Counted from the stretch's first letter, positions 40,002 to 49,468 are shown. The stretch: 64,000 bases of DNA from Nocardioides sp. W7 (GCF_022919075.1 NZ_CP095078.1:3782001-3846000), one strand, 5' to 3'. Notes: generated by a model from the sequence alone, not told the origin. Numbers and translations: made by a program.

Positions 40002-41324
40002 TCAGAGCGCCGAGGCCATCCCCGCGCAGGCCCGCAGCCACTGGCGCCGGGTGTTTGCCGACAGCTGGCTGTAGGGCACCACCGAGCCGGAGACCAGAGC
40101 CGGGTCGTACGGCACCCGGTAGACCGCCCGGGTGCGCTGCTCGTAGACGTCGACCAGGTCCTGGGCGAGCTTGGCGTCGACCTGGTCGGACGGGTCGGAG
40201 AGCACGGTCACCGTCTTGTACTTGAGGTTCTGGTAGCCGGCGTCCTGCAGGGCGTCCAGCATCCACAGGCCGCTGTAGCCGGTGTCCTCGCGGATCGTGC
40301 TGGTCACCACGAGCAGATCGGCGGCGTCGGCGGCGGCCAGCCAGTTCTCCGCGCGCATGTTGTTGCCCGTGTCGACCAGGACGACCCGGTAGAACCGCTC
40401 CAGGAGCCGGTGCACGGCGTTGAAGTCGTCGGCGTGGATCATCCCGGTCACGTCCGGCCGCTCGTCGGAGGCCAGGACGTCGAAGTGCGCGGCGACCTGG
40501 GAGCGCACGAACGCCCCCAGGTCGCCGATCCGGGACTGGTAGACGTCGTTGAACCGACCGAGGTCCTCCAACAGCTCCCGGGTCGTGTTGCGATGGGTGC
40601 TGCGGGTGCCCCGGATGCCGAGCGTGCCGCGGGTCTCGTTGTTGTCCCAGGCGACGACCCCGCCCCCGCGGACGGTGCCGAAGGTGAAGCCCGCCGCGAG
40701 CACGCTCGTCGTCTTCGCCGCGCCGCCCTTGGGATTGATGAACGCGATCGTGCGCGGTCCGTCGAAGTCGCGCTGGATGGTGCGCCGGTCCTGGGCGTAC
40801 TCCAGCTCCTCGGCGCCCATCTGCGGCTTGATCAGGCCGCCCGACCAGCGCCGCACCCGGCCGCGCCAGCCCCAGGTCGCGGGGCCGTGGTCGGCGTCGT
40901 CGGCGCGCCGGTCCAGGAAGTCGGTCGCGCTCATGAATCGGCGCGGGTCGCCGGGGTCGTCGCCGTCCGGGACCTGTTCGGACGCGACAGGCTCCGACGC
41001 GACGGGATCGGGAGCCGTCGGCACGAGCTCGGACGCCGTCGGGACGAACCGCGCAGGCGGGGTGTACGGCTCGAGCGGAGCATCGGGGTCGAGCCGCTCG
41101 GCCGGCGGCCAGAGCCGGTCAGGGACGGCCGCGGCGGGCGGCGGGGTCGCCGGCGGCGGGAAGGACGGCGGGACCGGCGCAGCGGCGGGACGGCTCGGAG
41201 CAGCCTGGCCGGAGGCGTACGCGGCGAGATCCTCGGAGGTGTAGAGCCGATCGCTGGTGTCCGAGAGGTCCGGGGCCGACTCGATGGGGTGGCGGAAGGC
41301 CGGGTCGTGCGGCTGCTGGGTCAT
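40002..41324 (-). CDS. ParA/MinD-like ATPase with Pro-rich N-terminus (EspI/ESX-type)
   Basis: This 440-residue protein has a disordered N-terminal half rich in Pro and Ala (about 1-125). The ATPase domain has the deviant Walker A FINPKGGAAKTTS (197-207 region), with Ala for the usual Gly, and then VVAWDNNETRG, RVVLVDTGNN and LLVVTSTIREDTG. This layout resembles EspI-like and other MinD-type ATPases of actinobacteria, which are often linked to type VII secretion. No ESX genes are in the window. ATG 41324 with GGAG upstream is preferred over an in-frame ATG at 41366. Confidence 0.75.
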   Translation of the reverse strand: MTQQPHDPAFRHPIESAPDLSDTSDRLYTSEDLAAYASGQAAPSRPAAAPVPPSFPPPATPPPAAAVPDRLWPPAERLDPDAPLEPYTPPARFVPTASELVPTAPDPVASEPVASEQVPDGDDPGDPRRFMSATDFLDRRADDADHGPATWGWRGRVRRWSGGLIKPQMGAEELEYAQDRRTIQRDFDGPRTIAFINPKGGAAKTTSVLAAGFTFGTVRGGGVVAWDNNETRGTLGIRGTRSTHRNTTRELLEDLGRFNDVYQSRIGDLGAFVRSQVAAHFDVLASDERPDVTGMIHADDFNAVHRLLERFYRVVLVDTGNNMRAENWLAAADAADLLVVTSTIREDTGYSGLWMLDALQDAGYQNLKYKTVTVLSDPSDQVDAKLAQDLVDVYEQRTRAVYRVPYDPALVSGSVVPYSQLSANTRRQWLRACAGMASAL

Positions 41325-41384
41325 CGGCGTGGGCTCCGTCCAGGTGTTTGTGCTGCGCCCACCCATGCCCGCTACGGGCGCCGC

Positions 41385-42746
41385 TCACACGTCGCCGAGG
41401 TCGTCCAGGGCCGACTCGATGGTGCGGTGGAAGGTGGGGTAGGCGAAGTGCATGCCCTTCAGGGTCGCCACCGGGACCTCGGCGTGCACCGCCGTCGCGA
41501 GCAGCCCGATCACCTCGCCGCCGGCGGGGCTGACCACACTCGCCCCGACCAGGATCCCCCGGTCCGCGTCGGCGACGACCTTCACGATGCCGTCGTTCCC
41601 GGCCTGGTGGATCCAGCCTCGGTTCGACTCCGAGATGTCGGCGTGCCCGGTGACGACGCGCAGCCCCGCGTCGCGGGCCTGCTGCTCGGTCATCCCGACG
41701 GCCGCGACCTCCGGGTCGGTGAAGGTGACCCAGGTGAGCGCGCGATAGTCCGCGCCCGGGACCGGTCGACCGAGGATGTCGCCCACCACCCGGGCGGCCT
41801 GGTACATCGACACATGGGTGAACTGGCCCTTGCCGGTGATGTCGCCGACCGCCCAGAGCCGCTCGCCGGCCCGCAGCCGCTCGTCGACGTCGACGACCCG
41901 GGCCGTGGGGTCCAGGCCGACCGTCTCCAGCCCGAGGTCCGCGAGGTTGGTACGCCGCCCGGCCGCGACCAGCAGCTGCTCGGCGTCGATCGTCCGCTCG
42001 CCGACCTGCACGTGGAAGGACCCGTCGTGGCTGACCCGGGCGATGTCGGCCCCGGTGACGACCTCGATCCCCTCACGGGCGAAGACGTCCGCGATCACGG
42101 CGGCGGCCTCCGGCTCGGCCGGCCCGAGGATCCGATCGGCCGCCTCCAGGACGGTGACCCGCACGCCGAACCGGCTGAACGCCTGGGCGAGCTCGGCCCC
42201 GATCGGGCCGCCCCCGATGACCACCAGGCTCGCGGGCAGCTCGGTCAGCCGCATCACCTCGCGGTTGGTCCAGTACGGCGTGCCCGCCAGCCCCTCGATC
42301 GGCGGCGTCGCCGGCTCGGTGCCCGCGTTGAGGACGACGCCGCGGGCCGCGACGTACGTCGTGCCGTCGACGGTGACCCGTCCGGTGCCGTCGAGCCGGC
42401 CGTGGCCGCGGACGATCTCGACGCCCGCCTCCTCCAGCCGGGCGGTGTGCGACTCGTCGTTCCAGTGGTTGGTGGCCTGCTTGTCGATCCGCTCCGCGAC
42501 CAGGCCCCAGTCCGGGGTCACGCTCACCTGACCGCCGAGCCCGGACGCCCGGTGCGCCTCGGCGAGCGCGTCCGCCGCGCGGATGATCATCTTCGAGGGG
42601 ATGCAGCCGTAGAACGGGCACTCGCCGCCCACCAGGGCGCGCTCGACGCCGACGACGGTGAGCCCGGCCTCGGCGAGCTTCTGGGCGGCGTACTCGCCGC
42701 CGGGTCCGAGTCCGATCACGATCACGTCGACCTGCTTCTCCACCAT
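41385..42746 (-). CDS. Pyridine nucleotide-disulfide oxidoreductase (Lpd/MerA-like)
   Basis: This 453-residue flavoprotein has the FAD loop GLGPGGEYAA, the redox-active pair in GGECPFYGCIPSK (Cys-x4-Cys), the NAD(P) loop VIGGGPIGAELAQ and the second FAD motif LWAVGDITGKGQFTH. At the C-terminus the HPTxxE dyad of lipoamide dehydrogenases is replaced by FAYPTFHRTIESAL, so the usual catalytic His is missing. That argues against a true lipoamide dehydrogenase; it may act on another disulfide or quinone. ATG 42746; GTG 42755 is possible. Confidence 0.82.
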   Translation of the reverse strand: MVEKQVDVIVIGLGPGGEYAAQKLAEAGLTVVGVERALVGGECPFYGCIPSKMIIRAADALAEAHRASGLGGQVSVTPDWGLVAERIDKQATNHWNDESHTARLEEAGVEIVRGHGRLDGTGRVTVDGTTYVAARGVVLNAGTEPATPPIEGLAGTPYWTNREVMRLTELPASLVVIGGGPIGAELAQAFSRFGVRVTVLEAADRILGPAEPEAAAVIADVFAREGIEVVTGADIARVSHDGSFHVQVGERTIDAEQLLVAAGRRTNLADLGLETVGLDPTARVVDVDERLRAGERLWAVGDITGKGQFTHVSMYQAARVVGDILGRPVPGADYRALTWVTFTDPEVAAVGMTEQQARDAGLRVVTGHADISESNRGWIHQAGNDGIVKVVADADRGILVGASVVSPAGGEVIGLLATAVHAEVPVATLKGMHFAYPTFHRTIESALDDLGDV

Positions 42747-42762
42747 GCCGACCACCCTAGGG

Positions 42763-43605
42763 TCAGCGCGAGAGATGGCGGGCGCGGGCGAAGCAGAACA
42801 GCCCGAAGCAGCCGATCCCGATCGCGATCGCGCCGAGCAGCACCGGGCCGAACGGCTGGTCGAGCACCTCGTAGAGCGCCTGGTCCAGGCCGCCGGACTT
42901 GTCGGCCTCGTGGGTGAAGCCGGCGTAGACGAACAGCGCGCCGACGATGCCGACCGCGATGCCCTTGGCGACGTACCCGACCTTGCCGAAGAGCAGGTAC
43001 GCCGAGCCGCTCTGGCCGCTCTTGCCCTCCGGGTCGAGCTCCTTGGCGAACTTGTCGGTCCACGCCTTCGCGATCTGGTAGACCCCGTAGCCGATGATCG
43101 CCAGGCCGACGACGACCACGATCGCCTGACCGGCGGGCAGGTCCATCAGCTTCGCCGTGGTCGAGTCGGTGCCCGACTTCCCGCCCGAGGACCCCGAGCC
43201 GCCCGAGGACCCCGACCCGGTCGCGACCCGGATCGCGCTGACGCCGATCGCGCCGTACAGCACGGCCTTGCCCGCCGAGCTGGCCCGCTTGCGGATCTTG
43301 TCGGCGCCGTCCTGGTCCTGGTGGCCGAGGGCCGCCTCGAGGAGGCGCCACACCACCAGCAGGAACATGCCGACGGCCACCAGCCAGACGAGGACCTGGC
43401 CGAACGGCTGCTCGGCCAGCTGCTGCAGCGCACCGGAGCTGGACGGCGACCCCTCGCGGTCGCCGAGGGCGAGCTGGAGGGCCAGCCAGCCGATCAGCAG
43501 GTGCACCACGCCGTAGGCGATGAGCCCGGCGCGGACGGCGTGGTCCATCCACTCGGAGGAGTTGGCCTGTCGGCCGGCCTGATCAGCACGCTGAGCGATG
43601 TCCAT
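42763..43605 (-). CDS. DUF1206 integral membrane protein
   Basis: This 280-residue protein has six predicted helices arranged as three repeats of a two-helix unit, each containing a G.I.YG/GK.G.VA-type motif (GLIAYGVVHLLIGW, KAVLYGAIGVSAIR, VGYVAKGIAVGIVGALF). This fits DUF1206. A Gly/Ser-rich loop (about 130-150) lies in the middle. Function is unknown. ATG at 43605. Confidence 0.85.
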   Translation of the reverse strand: MDIAQRADQAGRQANSSEWMDHAVRAGLIAYGVVHLLIGWLALQLALGDREGSPSSSGALQQLAEQPFGQVLVWLVAVGMFLLVVWRLLEAALGHQDQDGADKIRKRASSAGKAVLYGAIGVSAIRVATGSGSSGGSGSSGGKSGTDSTTAKLMDLPAGQAIVVVVGLAIIGYGVYQIAKAWTDKFAKELDPEGKSGQSGSAYLLFGKVGYVAKGIAVGIVGALFVYAGFTHEADKSGGLDQALYEVLDQPFGPVLLGAIAIGIGCFGLFCFARARHLSR

Positions 43606-43644
43606 GGTCCGGGAGTACCCCCAGACCGTGGGCCGCTCACCTGG

Positions 43645-44049
43645 CTACAGGGACGCCTTGTTGCGCTGCAGGTTGCCGAGGACGCCGTTGACGAACTGCG
43701 GCGACTCGTCGGTCGACAGGTCGCGCACCAGCGCCATCGCCTCGCTGACGGCGACCGCGTCGGGCACGTCGTCGGCGTACAGCAGCTCCCACAGGCCCAG
43801 CCGCAGCACGTTGCGATCGACCGCGGGCATCCGGGCGAGCGTCCACCCTTCGGAGTACGCCGCCAGCAGCTCGTCGAGCCGCGCCTGCTGCTCGACCACG
43901 CCGCGGACCAGGACCGCGGTGTAGTCGTTGGTCGGACCCTCGTCGTCGGCGATCGCGCGGTCGAGCGCGACGACCGCCGACTCGCCCCGCAGGTCGGAGG
44001 CGAAGAGGATGTCCAGCGCCCGCTTGCGGGCCTTGGAACGAGCGGACAC
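43645..44049 (-). CDS. nusB: Transcription antitermination factor NusB
   Basis: This 134-residue all-helical protein has KARKRALDILFASDLRG at the N-terminus and the family signature VDRNVLRLGLWELLY and VNGVLGNL. It acts with NusE/S10 in rRNA antitermination. GTG at 44049 shares a base with the efp stop (TAGTG), so the two are coupled; efp-nusB is a conserved pair. Confidence 0.93.
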   Translation of the reverse strand: MSARSKARKRALDILFASDLRGESAVVALDRAIADDEGPTNDYTAVLVRGVVEQQARLDELLAAYSEGWTLARMPAVDRNVLRLGLWELLYADDVPDAVAVSEAMALVRDLSTDESPQFVNGVLGNLQRNKASL

Positions 44050-44612
44050 TAGGACTTCACGCGACCGAGGTAGGACGAGTCGCGGGTGTCGACCTTGATC
44101 TTGTCGCCCTGGTTGACGAAGAGCGGGACCTGGATCTCGTGGTCGGTCTCGAGCGTCGCGGGCTTGGTGCGGCCGGTGGCCGAGTCACCGGCGAGGCCGG
44201 GCTCGGTGAAGGTGACGATCAGCTCGACCGAGGCCGGGAGCTCGACGAACAGCACGCGGCCCTCGTTGGTGGCCACGATCGCCTCCTGGTTCTCCAGGAG
44301 GAAGTTGGCGCCGTCGCCGAGGACCTCGGGCGAGACCTCGAGCTGGTCGTAGGTGCCGGTGTCCATGAAGACGAAGCTGGTGCCGTCGTTGTAGAGGTAC
44401 TGCATCGTGCGGCGGTCGACCGTGGCGGTCTCGACCTTGGTGCCGGCGTTGAAGGTCCGGTCGACGTTCTTGCCGGACTCGACGTTGCGGAGCTTGGTGC
44501 GCACGAACGCCGGGCCCTTGCCGGGCTTGACGTGCTGGAACTCCACCACGGCCCAGAGCTGGCCGTCGATGTTGAGAACCATGCCGTTCTTCAGGTCGTT
44601 CGTCGATGCCAT
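44049..44612 (-). CDS. efp: Translation elongation factor P
   Basis: This 187-residue three-domain EF-P rescues ribosomes stalled at polyproline. The loop HVKPGKGPAFVRTKLRN holds Lys32 at the tip that contacts the P-site tRNA. No modification genes (epmA/epmB) are nearby, consistent with actinobacteria. ATG at 44612 has a GAAGG site upstream. Confidence 0.95.
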   Translation of the reverse strand: MASTNDLKNGMVLNIDGQLWAVVEFQHVKPGKGPAFVRTKLRNVESGKNVDRTFNAGTKVETATVDRRTMQYLYNDGTSFVFMDTGTYDQLEVSPEVLGDGANFLLENQEAIVATNEGRVLFVELPASVELIVTFTEPGLAGDSATGRTKPATLETDHEIQVPLFVNQGDKIKVDTRDSSYLGRVKS

Positions 44613-44684
44613 GCGCGCGTGTCAGCCTTCGGGTCAGGTGGCGGGGACGTCGCCGGCGCCGTGCGCGGGCAACAGCCGATGATT

Positions 44685-45128
44685 CTAGCGTCGGGGCGGC
44701 TCGGTGGTCGAAATGGCCACCAGCGCCATCCGGTAGCCCTCGATCCCGTGACCCGCGATCACCTCGTCGGCGTGCGGGGTGACCACGGAGGTGTGCCGGA
44801 ACTCCTCGGGCCGCTGGTGCGGGTCGGAGATGTGCACCTCGACCAGCGGGCCGCTCAGCTGGGCGCACGCGTCGAAGATCGCGTAGGAGTAGTGCGTCCA
44901 CGCGGCGGCGTTCAGCACGACCGCGTCGCCGTCGTCGGCCGCGGCGTTGAGCCAGTCGAGCAGCAGGCCCTCGTGGTTGGTCTGGCGGACCTCGACGTCC
45001 AGGCCGAGCTCGCGGCCCCACGCGACGCACTGCTCGGCGAGCTCGGCGTGGGTGGTGTGGCCGTAGATCTCCGGCTGCCGGCGGCCGAGCCGTCCGAGGT
45101 TGGGCCCGTTGAGCACCAGGACCCTCAT
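44685..45128 (-). CDS. aroQ: Type II 3-dehydroquinate dehydratase
   Basis: This 147-residue enzyme has NGPNLGRLGRRQPEIYG with catalytic Tyr22, NAAAWTHYSYAI and VHISDPHQR with the active-site His. It dehydrates 3-dehydroquinate in the shikimate pathway. ATG at 45128 overlaps the aroB stop by 4 bases. Last of the aro cluster; a 72-bp gap separates it from efp. Confidence 0.94.
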   Translation of the reverse strand: MRVLVLNGPNLGRLGRRQPEIYGHTTHAELAEQCVAWGRELGLDVEVRQTNHEGLLLDWLNAAADDGDAVVLNAAAWTHYSYAIFDACAQLSGPLVEVHISDPHQRPEEFRHTSVVTPHADEVIAGHGIEGYRMALVAISTTEPPRR

Positions 45129-46225
45129 GCGTCGGCTCCGCTCAGTGCGTCGTACGCCGCCCGCAGCTCGTCCTCGGACGGCCCGGCGAGGACCTGGGGG
45201 GTCGCCAGCGCGCCGAGCACGACGAAGCGCAGCTGCGAGCCACGCGACTTCTTGTCCACCTTCATCGTGGCGTGCAGGTCCTCGAAGGAAGCGGCGTCGT
45301 ACGACGTCGGCAGGCCGACCCGGCCGAAGGCGGACCGGTGCCGCTCAGCCAGCGCCTCGTCGATCAGGCCCGCGCGTCGGGCCAGCTCGGCCACGAAGAC
45401 GCACCCGATCGCGACGGCCTCGCCGTGCCGGATCCGGTAGTCCTCGGCCCGCTCGATGGCGTGGGCCAGGGTGTGGCCGTAGTTGAGGGCCTCGCGGCCC
45501 GGATGGCCGTCGCGACCACCGGTCTCCTTGAGGTCCTCGACCACGACGTCGACCTTCACCCGGATCGCCCGCTCGACGAGCTCGCGGAGCACCGGGGAGT
45601 CGGCGGTGATGGCCTCGGGGTCGGTGCCCTCGACCAGGTCGAGGATCACCGGATCGGCGATGAAGCCGCACTTGATGACCTCGCCGAGGCCGGCGACGAG
45701 CTCGTCGCGCGGCAGCGTGCGGAGGGTGGACAGGTCGCAGAGCACCCCGGCCGGCTCGTGGAAGGCGCCGACCAGGTTCTTCCCGGCGGCCGTGTTGATG
45801 CCGGTCTTGCCGCCCACGGCGGCATCGACCATGCCGAGCAGGGTGGTCGGCACGTGCACGACGCGGACCCCCCGCAGCCAGGACGCGGCCACGAAGCCGC
45901 CGAGGTCGGTGGTGGCGCCGCCGCCGACGGTGACGACCGCGTCGGAGCGGGTGAAGCCCGCCGCGCCGAGCGCCTCCCAGCAGTCGTTGACCACTGACGA
46001 GGTCTTGCCCGCTTCGCCGTCGGGCAGGCCGAGGGCGAGCACGTCGTAGTGCTTCCCGAGCAGGTCGGCGATCGGCTGGGCCAACTCGCCGAGGGGGCCG
46101 GCGTAAAGCAGGGCGACGCGCTGGACGGACTCGCCCAGGATCCCCGGGAGCAGCCCGGCCAGGTCGTGGCCGATGACGACGTCGTACGGCGACGCGCCGC
46201 CGACGTGCAGGGTCGTGTCGCTCAT
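45125..46225 (-). CDS. aroB: 3-dehydroquinate synthase
   Basis: This 366-residue enzyme converts DAHP to 3-dehydroquinate. The NAD-binding GGGATTDLGGFVAA, the VPTTLLGMVDAAVGGKTGIN segment, the zinc ligands in ALNYGHTLAHAIE and HGEAVAIG are all present. ATG at 46225 overlaps aroK by 4 bases. Confidence 0.95.
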   Translation of the reverse strand: MSDTTLHVGGASPYDVVIGHDLAGLLPGILGESVQRVALLYAGPLGELAQPIADLLGKHYDVLALGLPDGEAGKTSSVVNDCWEALGAAGFTRSDAVVTVGGGATTDLGGFVAASWLRGVRVVHVPTTLLGMVDAAVGGKTGINTAAGKNLVGAFHEPAGVLCDLSTLRTLPRDELVAGLGEVIKCGFIADPVILDLVEGTDPEAITADSPVLRELVERAIRVKVDVVVEDLKETGGRDGHPGREALNYGHTLAHAIERAEDYRIRHGEAVAIGCVFVAELARRAGLIDEALAERHRSAFGRVGLPTSYDAASFEDLHATMKVDKKSRGSQLRFVVLGALATPQVLAGPSEDELRAAYDALSGADA

Positions 46226-46722
46226 GCCAGCACCTTCTCGATCTCGCGGGCGACGTCGTCGGGGGCCCGCCCGTCGGTGTCGACCACGTGCGTGGCGACC
46301 TCTTCGTAGATGGCGGTGCGCTCGTCGAGCAGCGTCTTGATCCGCGAGCGGACGTTGCCGAGCAGCAGCGGCCGGCCGACGCCGAGCCCGACCCGCTTCA
46401 CGGCGTCGGAGAGCCCGACCCGCAGGAACACCACCCGGTGGCCGACGAGCAGCTCGCGGGTGGCCGGGTCGAGCACCGCTCCCCCGCCCAGCGCGAGCAC
46501 GCCGTCGTGCTCGGCCAGCGCGGTCGCCACCGCGGTCCGCTCGAGCGTGCGGAAGGCGTCCTCGCCGTCGTCGACGAAGATCTCGCTGATCGGCTTGCCG
46601 GCCAACGCCTCGACGTCGTGGTCGGTGTCGCGCACGCTCGCGCCCCAGGACCCGGCGAGCAGCCCCGCGACCGTGGTCTTGCCGGCCCCCATCGGGCCGA
46701 CCAGGACGACGCGGGGTGTCAC
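46222..46722 (-). CDS. aroK: Shikimate kinase
   Basis: This 166-residue kinase has the Walker A GPMGAGKTT (9-17), the shikimate-binding Asp in RDTDHDVE, GGGAVLDP and the lid region VGRPLL. GTG at 46722 overlaps the aroC stop by 4 bases. Confidence 0.94.
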   Translation of the reverse strand: MTPRVVLVGPMGAGKTTVAGLLAGSWGASVRDTDHDVEALAGKPISEIFVDDGEDAFRTLERTAVATALAEHDGVLALGGGAVLDPATRELLVGHRVVFLRVGLSDAVKRVGLGVGRPLLLGNVRSRIKTLLDERTAIYEEVATHVVDTDGRAPDDVAREIEKVLA

Positions 46723-47897
46723 TTGAAACGGAGCGTGTCGAGGTAGGACTCGGCGTTGCGCCGGGTCTCGCGCACGGAGTCACCGCCGAACTTCTCGGTG
46801 ACGGCGTCCGCCAGCACCAGCGCCACCATCGCCTCGGCGACGATGCCGGCGGCCGGGACGGCACAGACGTCGGAGCGCTGGTGGTGGGCGACCGCTGCCT
46901 CGCCGGTGGCGAGGTCGACCGTGCGCAGCGCCCGCGGGACCGTCGCGATCGGCTTCATCGCCGCCCGGACCCGGAGCACCTCGCCGGTGGTCATGCCGCC
47001 CTCGATACCTCCGGAGCGCCCGCTGACCCGGCGGATGCCGTCCTCGGTGGGGACGATCTCGTCGTGGGCGAGCGAGCCCGGCGTGGCCGCGAGCTCGAAG
47101 CCGTCGCCGACCTCGACGCCCTTGATCGCCTGGATGCCCATCAGCGCGCCCGCCAGGCGCGAGTCGAGGCGCCGGTCCCAGTGCACGTGCGAGCCGAGGC
47201 CCGGCGGGAGCCCGTGGACGACGACCTCGACGACGCCGCCGAGGGTGTCGCCGTCGGTGTGGGCCTGGTCGATCCGCTCCACCATCAGCTTGCTGGTGTC
47301 GGCGTCGAGACAGCGCACCGGGTCGTCGTCGAGCCGCTGCACGTCGTCCGCCTCGGGCCACAGGCCCGCAGGGGCGCGGACGCCGCCGAGCTCGATGACG
47401 TGGGAGACGATGCGGGCGCCGACGGCCTGCTCGAGGAAGTTGCTGGCCACCCGGCCGAGCGCGACCCGGGCAGCGGTCTCCCGGGCGGAGGCGCGCTCGA
47501 GGATCGGGCGGGCGTCGGCGAAGTCGTACTTCTGCATGCCGGCGAGGTCGGCGTGACCGGGGCGGGGCCGGGTCAGCGCCGCGTTGCGCGCCATGCCCTC
47601 CAGCTCGACCGGGTCGACCGGGTCGGCGGCCATCACCTTCTCCCACTTGGGCCACTCGGTGTTGCCGACCTGGACGGCGACCGGTCCGCCCTGGGTCTCA
47701 CCGTGCCGGACGCCGCCCACCAGGGTGACCTCGTCCTGCTCGAACTTCATCCGGGCGCCGCGGCCGTAGCCGAGGCGCCGGCGGGACAGGGAGTCCTGGA
47801 CGTCCTCGCTCGTCACCCGGACATGGGCCGGGAGGCCTTCGAGGATCGCGACCAGGGACGGGCCGTGGGACTCGCCCGCGGTGAGCCAACGCAGCAT
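46719..47897 (-). CDS. aroC: Chorismate synthase
   Basis: This 392-residue FMN-dependent enzyme makes chorismate. It begins MLRWLTAGESHGPSLV, the family signature, with RRRLGYGRGARMKFEQD and the FMN-binding SGGIEGGMTTGE downstream. A 40-bp gap separates it from the prepilin peptidase gene upstream. Confidence 0.96.
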   Translation of the reverse strand: MLRWLTAGESHGPSLVAILEGLPAHVRVTSEDVQDSLSRRRLGYGRGARMKFEQDEVTLVGGVRHGETQGGPVAVQVGNTEWPKWEKVMAADPVDPVELEGMARNAALTRPRPGHADLAGMQKYDFADARPILERASARETAARVALGRVASNFLEQAVGARIVSHVIELGGVRAPAGLWPEADDVQRLDDDPVRCLDADTSKLMVERIDQAHTDGDTLGGVVEVVVHGLPPGLGSHVHWDRRLDSRLAGALMGIQAIKGVEVGDGFELAATPGSLAHDEIVPTEDGIRRVSGRSGGIEGGMTTGEVLRVRAAMKPIATVPRALRTVDLATGEAAVAHHQRSDVCAVPAAGIVAEAMVALVLADAVTEKFGGDSVRETRRNAESYLDTLRFK

Positions 47898-47937
47898 GGG
47901 CCAAGTCTTTCACGACCGCGACGGCGGTCGTCGCCGG

Positions 47938-48654
47938 TCATGCCAGTGCGAGACCGGACAGCAGTGTGGGGCCGAGCACGACGCCCAGCAGGGCGCCCAC
48001 GATCATCGCCGGACCGAAGGGGTACGGCGACCGCAGCAGCGACCGGTCCCGACGCACGATCGCCAGCAGCAGACCGGGCAGCGCGAAGACGAGGAAGCCG
48101 GCGTACACGCCGAGCGCGAACTCCGCCCAGCCGAGGTAGGCCAGCGCGAAGCCGAGCAGCGCCGCGAGCCGGACGTCGCCGAACCCCATGCCGGCCGAGT
48201 GCACGAACCACAGCAGCCAGTAGCACGACCGAGCCACCACCAGGCCGATCGCGGCTCGCACCAGGTCGTCGCGGTCACCGGTCGCGAGCGCCTCCACGAC
48301 CGCGAGCACGACGAGCCCGGCGGTCGCCGGCAGCACCACCACCCGCGGGAGCAGACGGGTGCGCAGGTCGACCAGGCCCAGCGCGACACACACGGGCACC
48401 AGCGGCAGCAGCCCGACCAGGGCGCGCTCCCAGCCGACGGCGTACCCGAGCAGGCCGCTGGCGACGCCGCTGACGACGGCGGTCCGCATGGCCAGACCGG
48501 GCCGGGCGGCCAGCACGGCGTACGGGACCTTGGGGCCGTCCTCGGGGTGCGGGTCCTCGGCGGGCTCGGGGATCCGCCCGACCAGGGACGGGACGAGGGC
48601 GCCGAGCACGGCGCCGACCAGCGCCGCCACGGCGGCCGCGGCCACCGGGCTCAC
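47938..48654 (-). CDS. Prepilin peptidase (A24 family, short form)
   Basis: This 238-residue membrane protease has about seven transmembrane helices. The two catalytic aspartates are in LGLVDLRTRLLP and GMGFGDVRLAALLG. It lacks the N-terminal methylase/zinc domain of PilD, as many actinobacterial members do. GTG at 48654 overlaps the aroE stop. Its prepilin substrates are not in the window. Placement inside the aro operon occurs in related actinobacteria. Confidence 0.9.
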   Translation of the reverse strand: MSPVAAAAVAALVGAVLGALVPSLVGRIPEPAEDPHPEDGPKVPYAVLAARPGLAMRTAVVSGVASGLLGYAVGWERALVGLLPLVPVCVALGLVDLRTRLLPRVVVLPATAGLVVLAVVEALATGDRDDLVRAAIGLVVARSCYWLLWFVHSAGMGFGDVRLAALLGFALAYLGWAEFALGVYAGFLVFALPGLLLAIVRRDRSLLRSPYPFGPAMIVGALLGVVLGPTLLSGLALA

Positions 48655-49463
48655 CTCGCCGACCGCTCCGCCAGCGCCTGCTCGCCGGCCGCGCGCATCT
48701 GCTCGAGCGGGGCCGGGAGGCCGGTGAACATCGTGAACTGGAGCGCTGCCTGGTGGACCAGGAGGTCCAGCCCGCCCACCAGCGCCCGGTCGGCCGCCGA
48801 GCGGGACAACGGCGTGGGCCAGGGCGCGTAGAGCGCCTCGAAGACCACGGCGGCCGCGCCGCAGCGGGCCACGAGGTCCTCGGTCTGGGCCTGTGCCGGG
48901 ACGGTCGAGACGACTACCTCGCCGACGACCGGGTCGAGCGCCAGCGAGCCGACCCGGACCCGGGGCGCGCTGGGGTGGGCGGCGATCACGGCGGCGGTCT
49001 CGGCCGCACGCTCGGGCGAGCGGGCCAGCAGCGTCACGCTGCGGGCGCCGAGCTCAACCAGCGCCAGGCCAGTCGAGGCGGCCGTCGCGCCGGCACCGAG
49101 CACCGTCGCGGAGGTGACCGGCCCGGCGTACCGCTCCCGGACCGCGGCGACCGCACCCGGGAGGTCGGTGTTGTCGGCGAGCCGGCCCTCGGGGCCGATC
49201 ACCAGCGTGTTGGCCGCGCCGGCCAGGCGGGCCCGCTCGGTGACCTCGGTGGCCAGCACCAGCACCTCGCGCTTCAGCGGCGCGGTGACCGACAGACCCC
49301 GCCAGGTCGCGTCGAGCGCCTCGACGAAGCCCCGGACGCCGCCCGCCGGCACCCGCACGGCGTCGTACGACCAGCCGGTGAGGCCGGCGGCGGCGTACCC
49401 GGCCCGATGCAGGGCGGGCGAGAGCGAGTGGGTGATCGGGTCACCCAGGACAGCGCACCGCAT
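48651..49463 (-). CDS. aroE: Shikimate dehydrogenase
   Basis: This 270-residue enzyme reduces 3-dehydroshikimate with NADPH. It begins MRCAVLGDPITHSLSPALHRAGY, with catalytic Lys64 in TAPLK and Asp100 in NTDLPG. The NADPH loop is LGAGATAAS. TAPLK has Leu where His is usual before the Lys. ATG 49463, 5 bp after the mltG stop. Confidence 0.92.
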   Translation of the reverse strand: MRCAVLGDPITHSLSPALHRAGYAAAGLTGWSYDAVRVPAGGVRGFVEALDATWRGLSVTAPLKREVLVLATEVTERARLAGAANTLVIGPEGRLADNTDLPGAVAAVRERYAGPVTSATVLGAGATAASTGLALVELGARSVTLLARSPERAAETAAVIAAHPSAPRVRVGSLALDPVVGEVVVSTVPAQAQTEDLVARCGAAAVVFEALYAPWPTPLSRSAADRALVGGLDLLVHQAALQFTMFTGLPAPLEQMRAAGEQALAERSAR

Positions 49464-49468
49464 CGACC

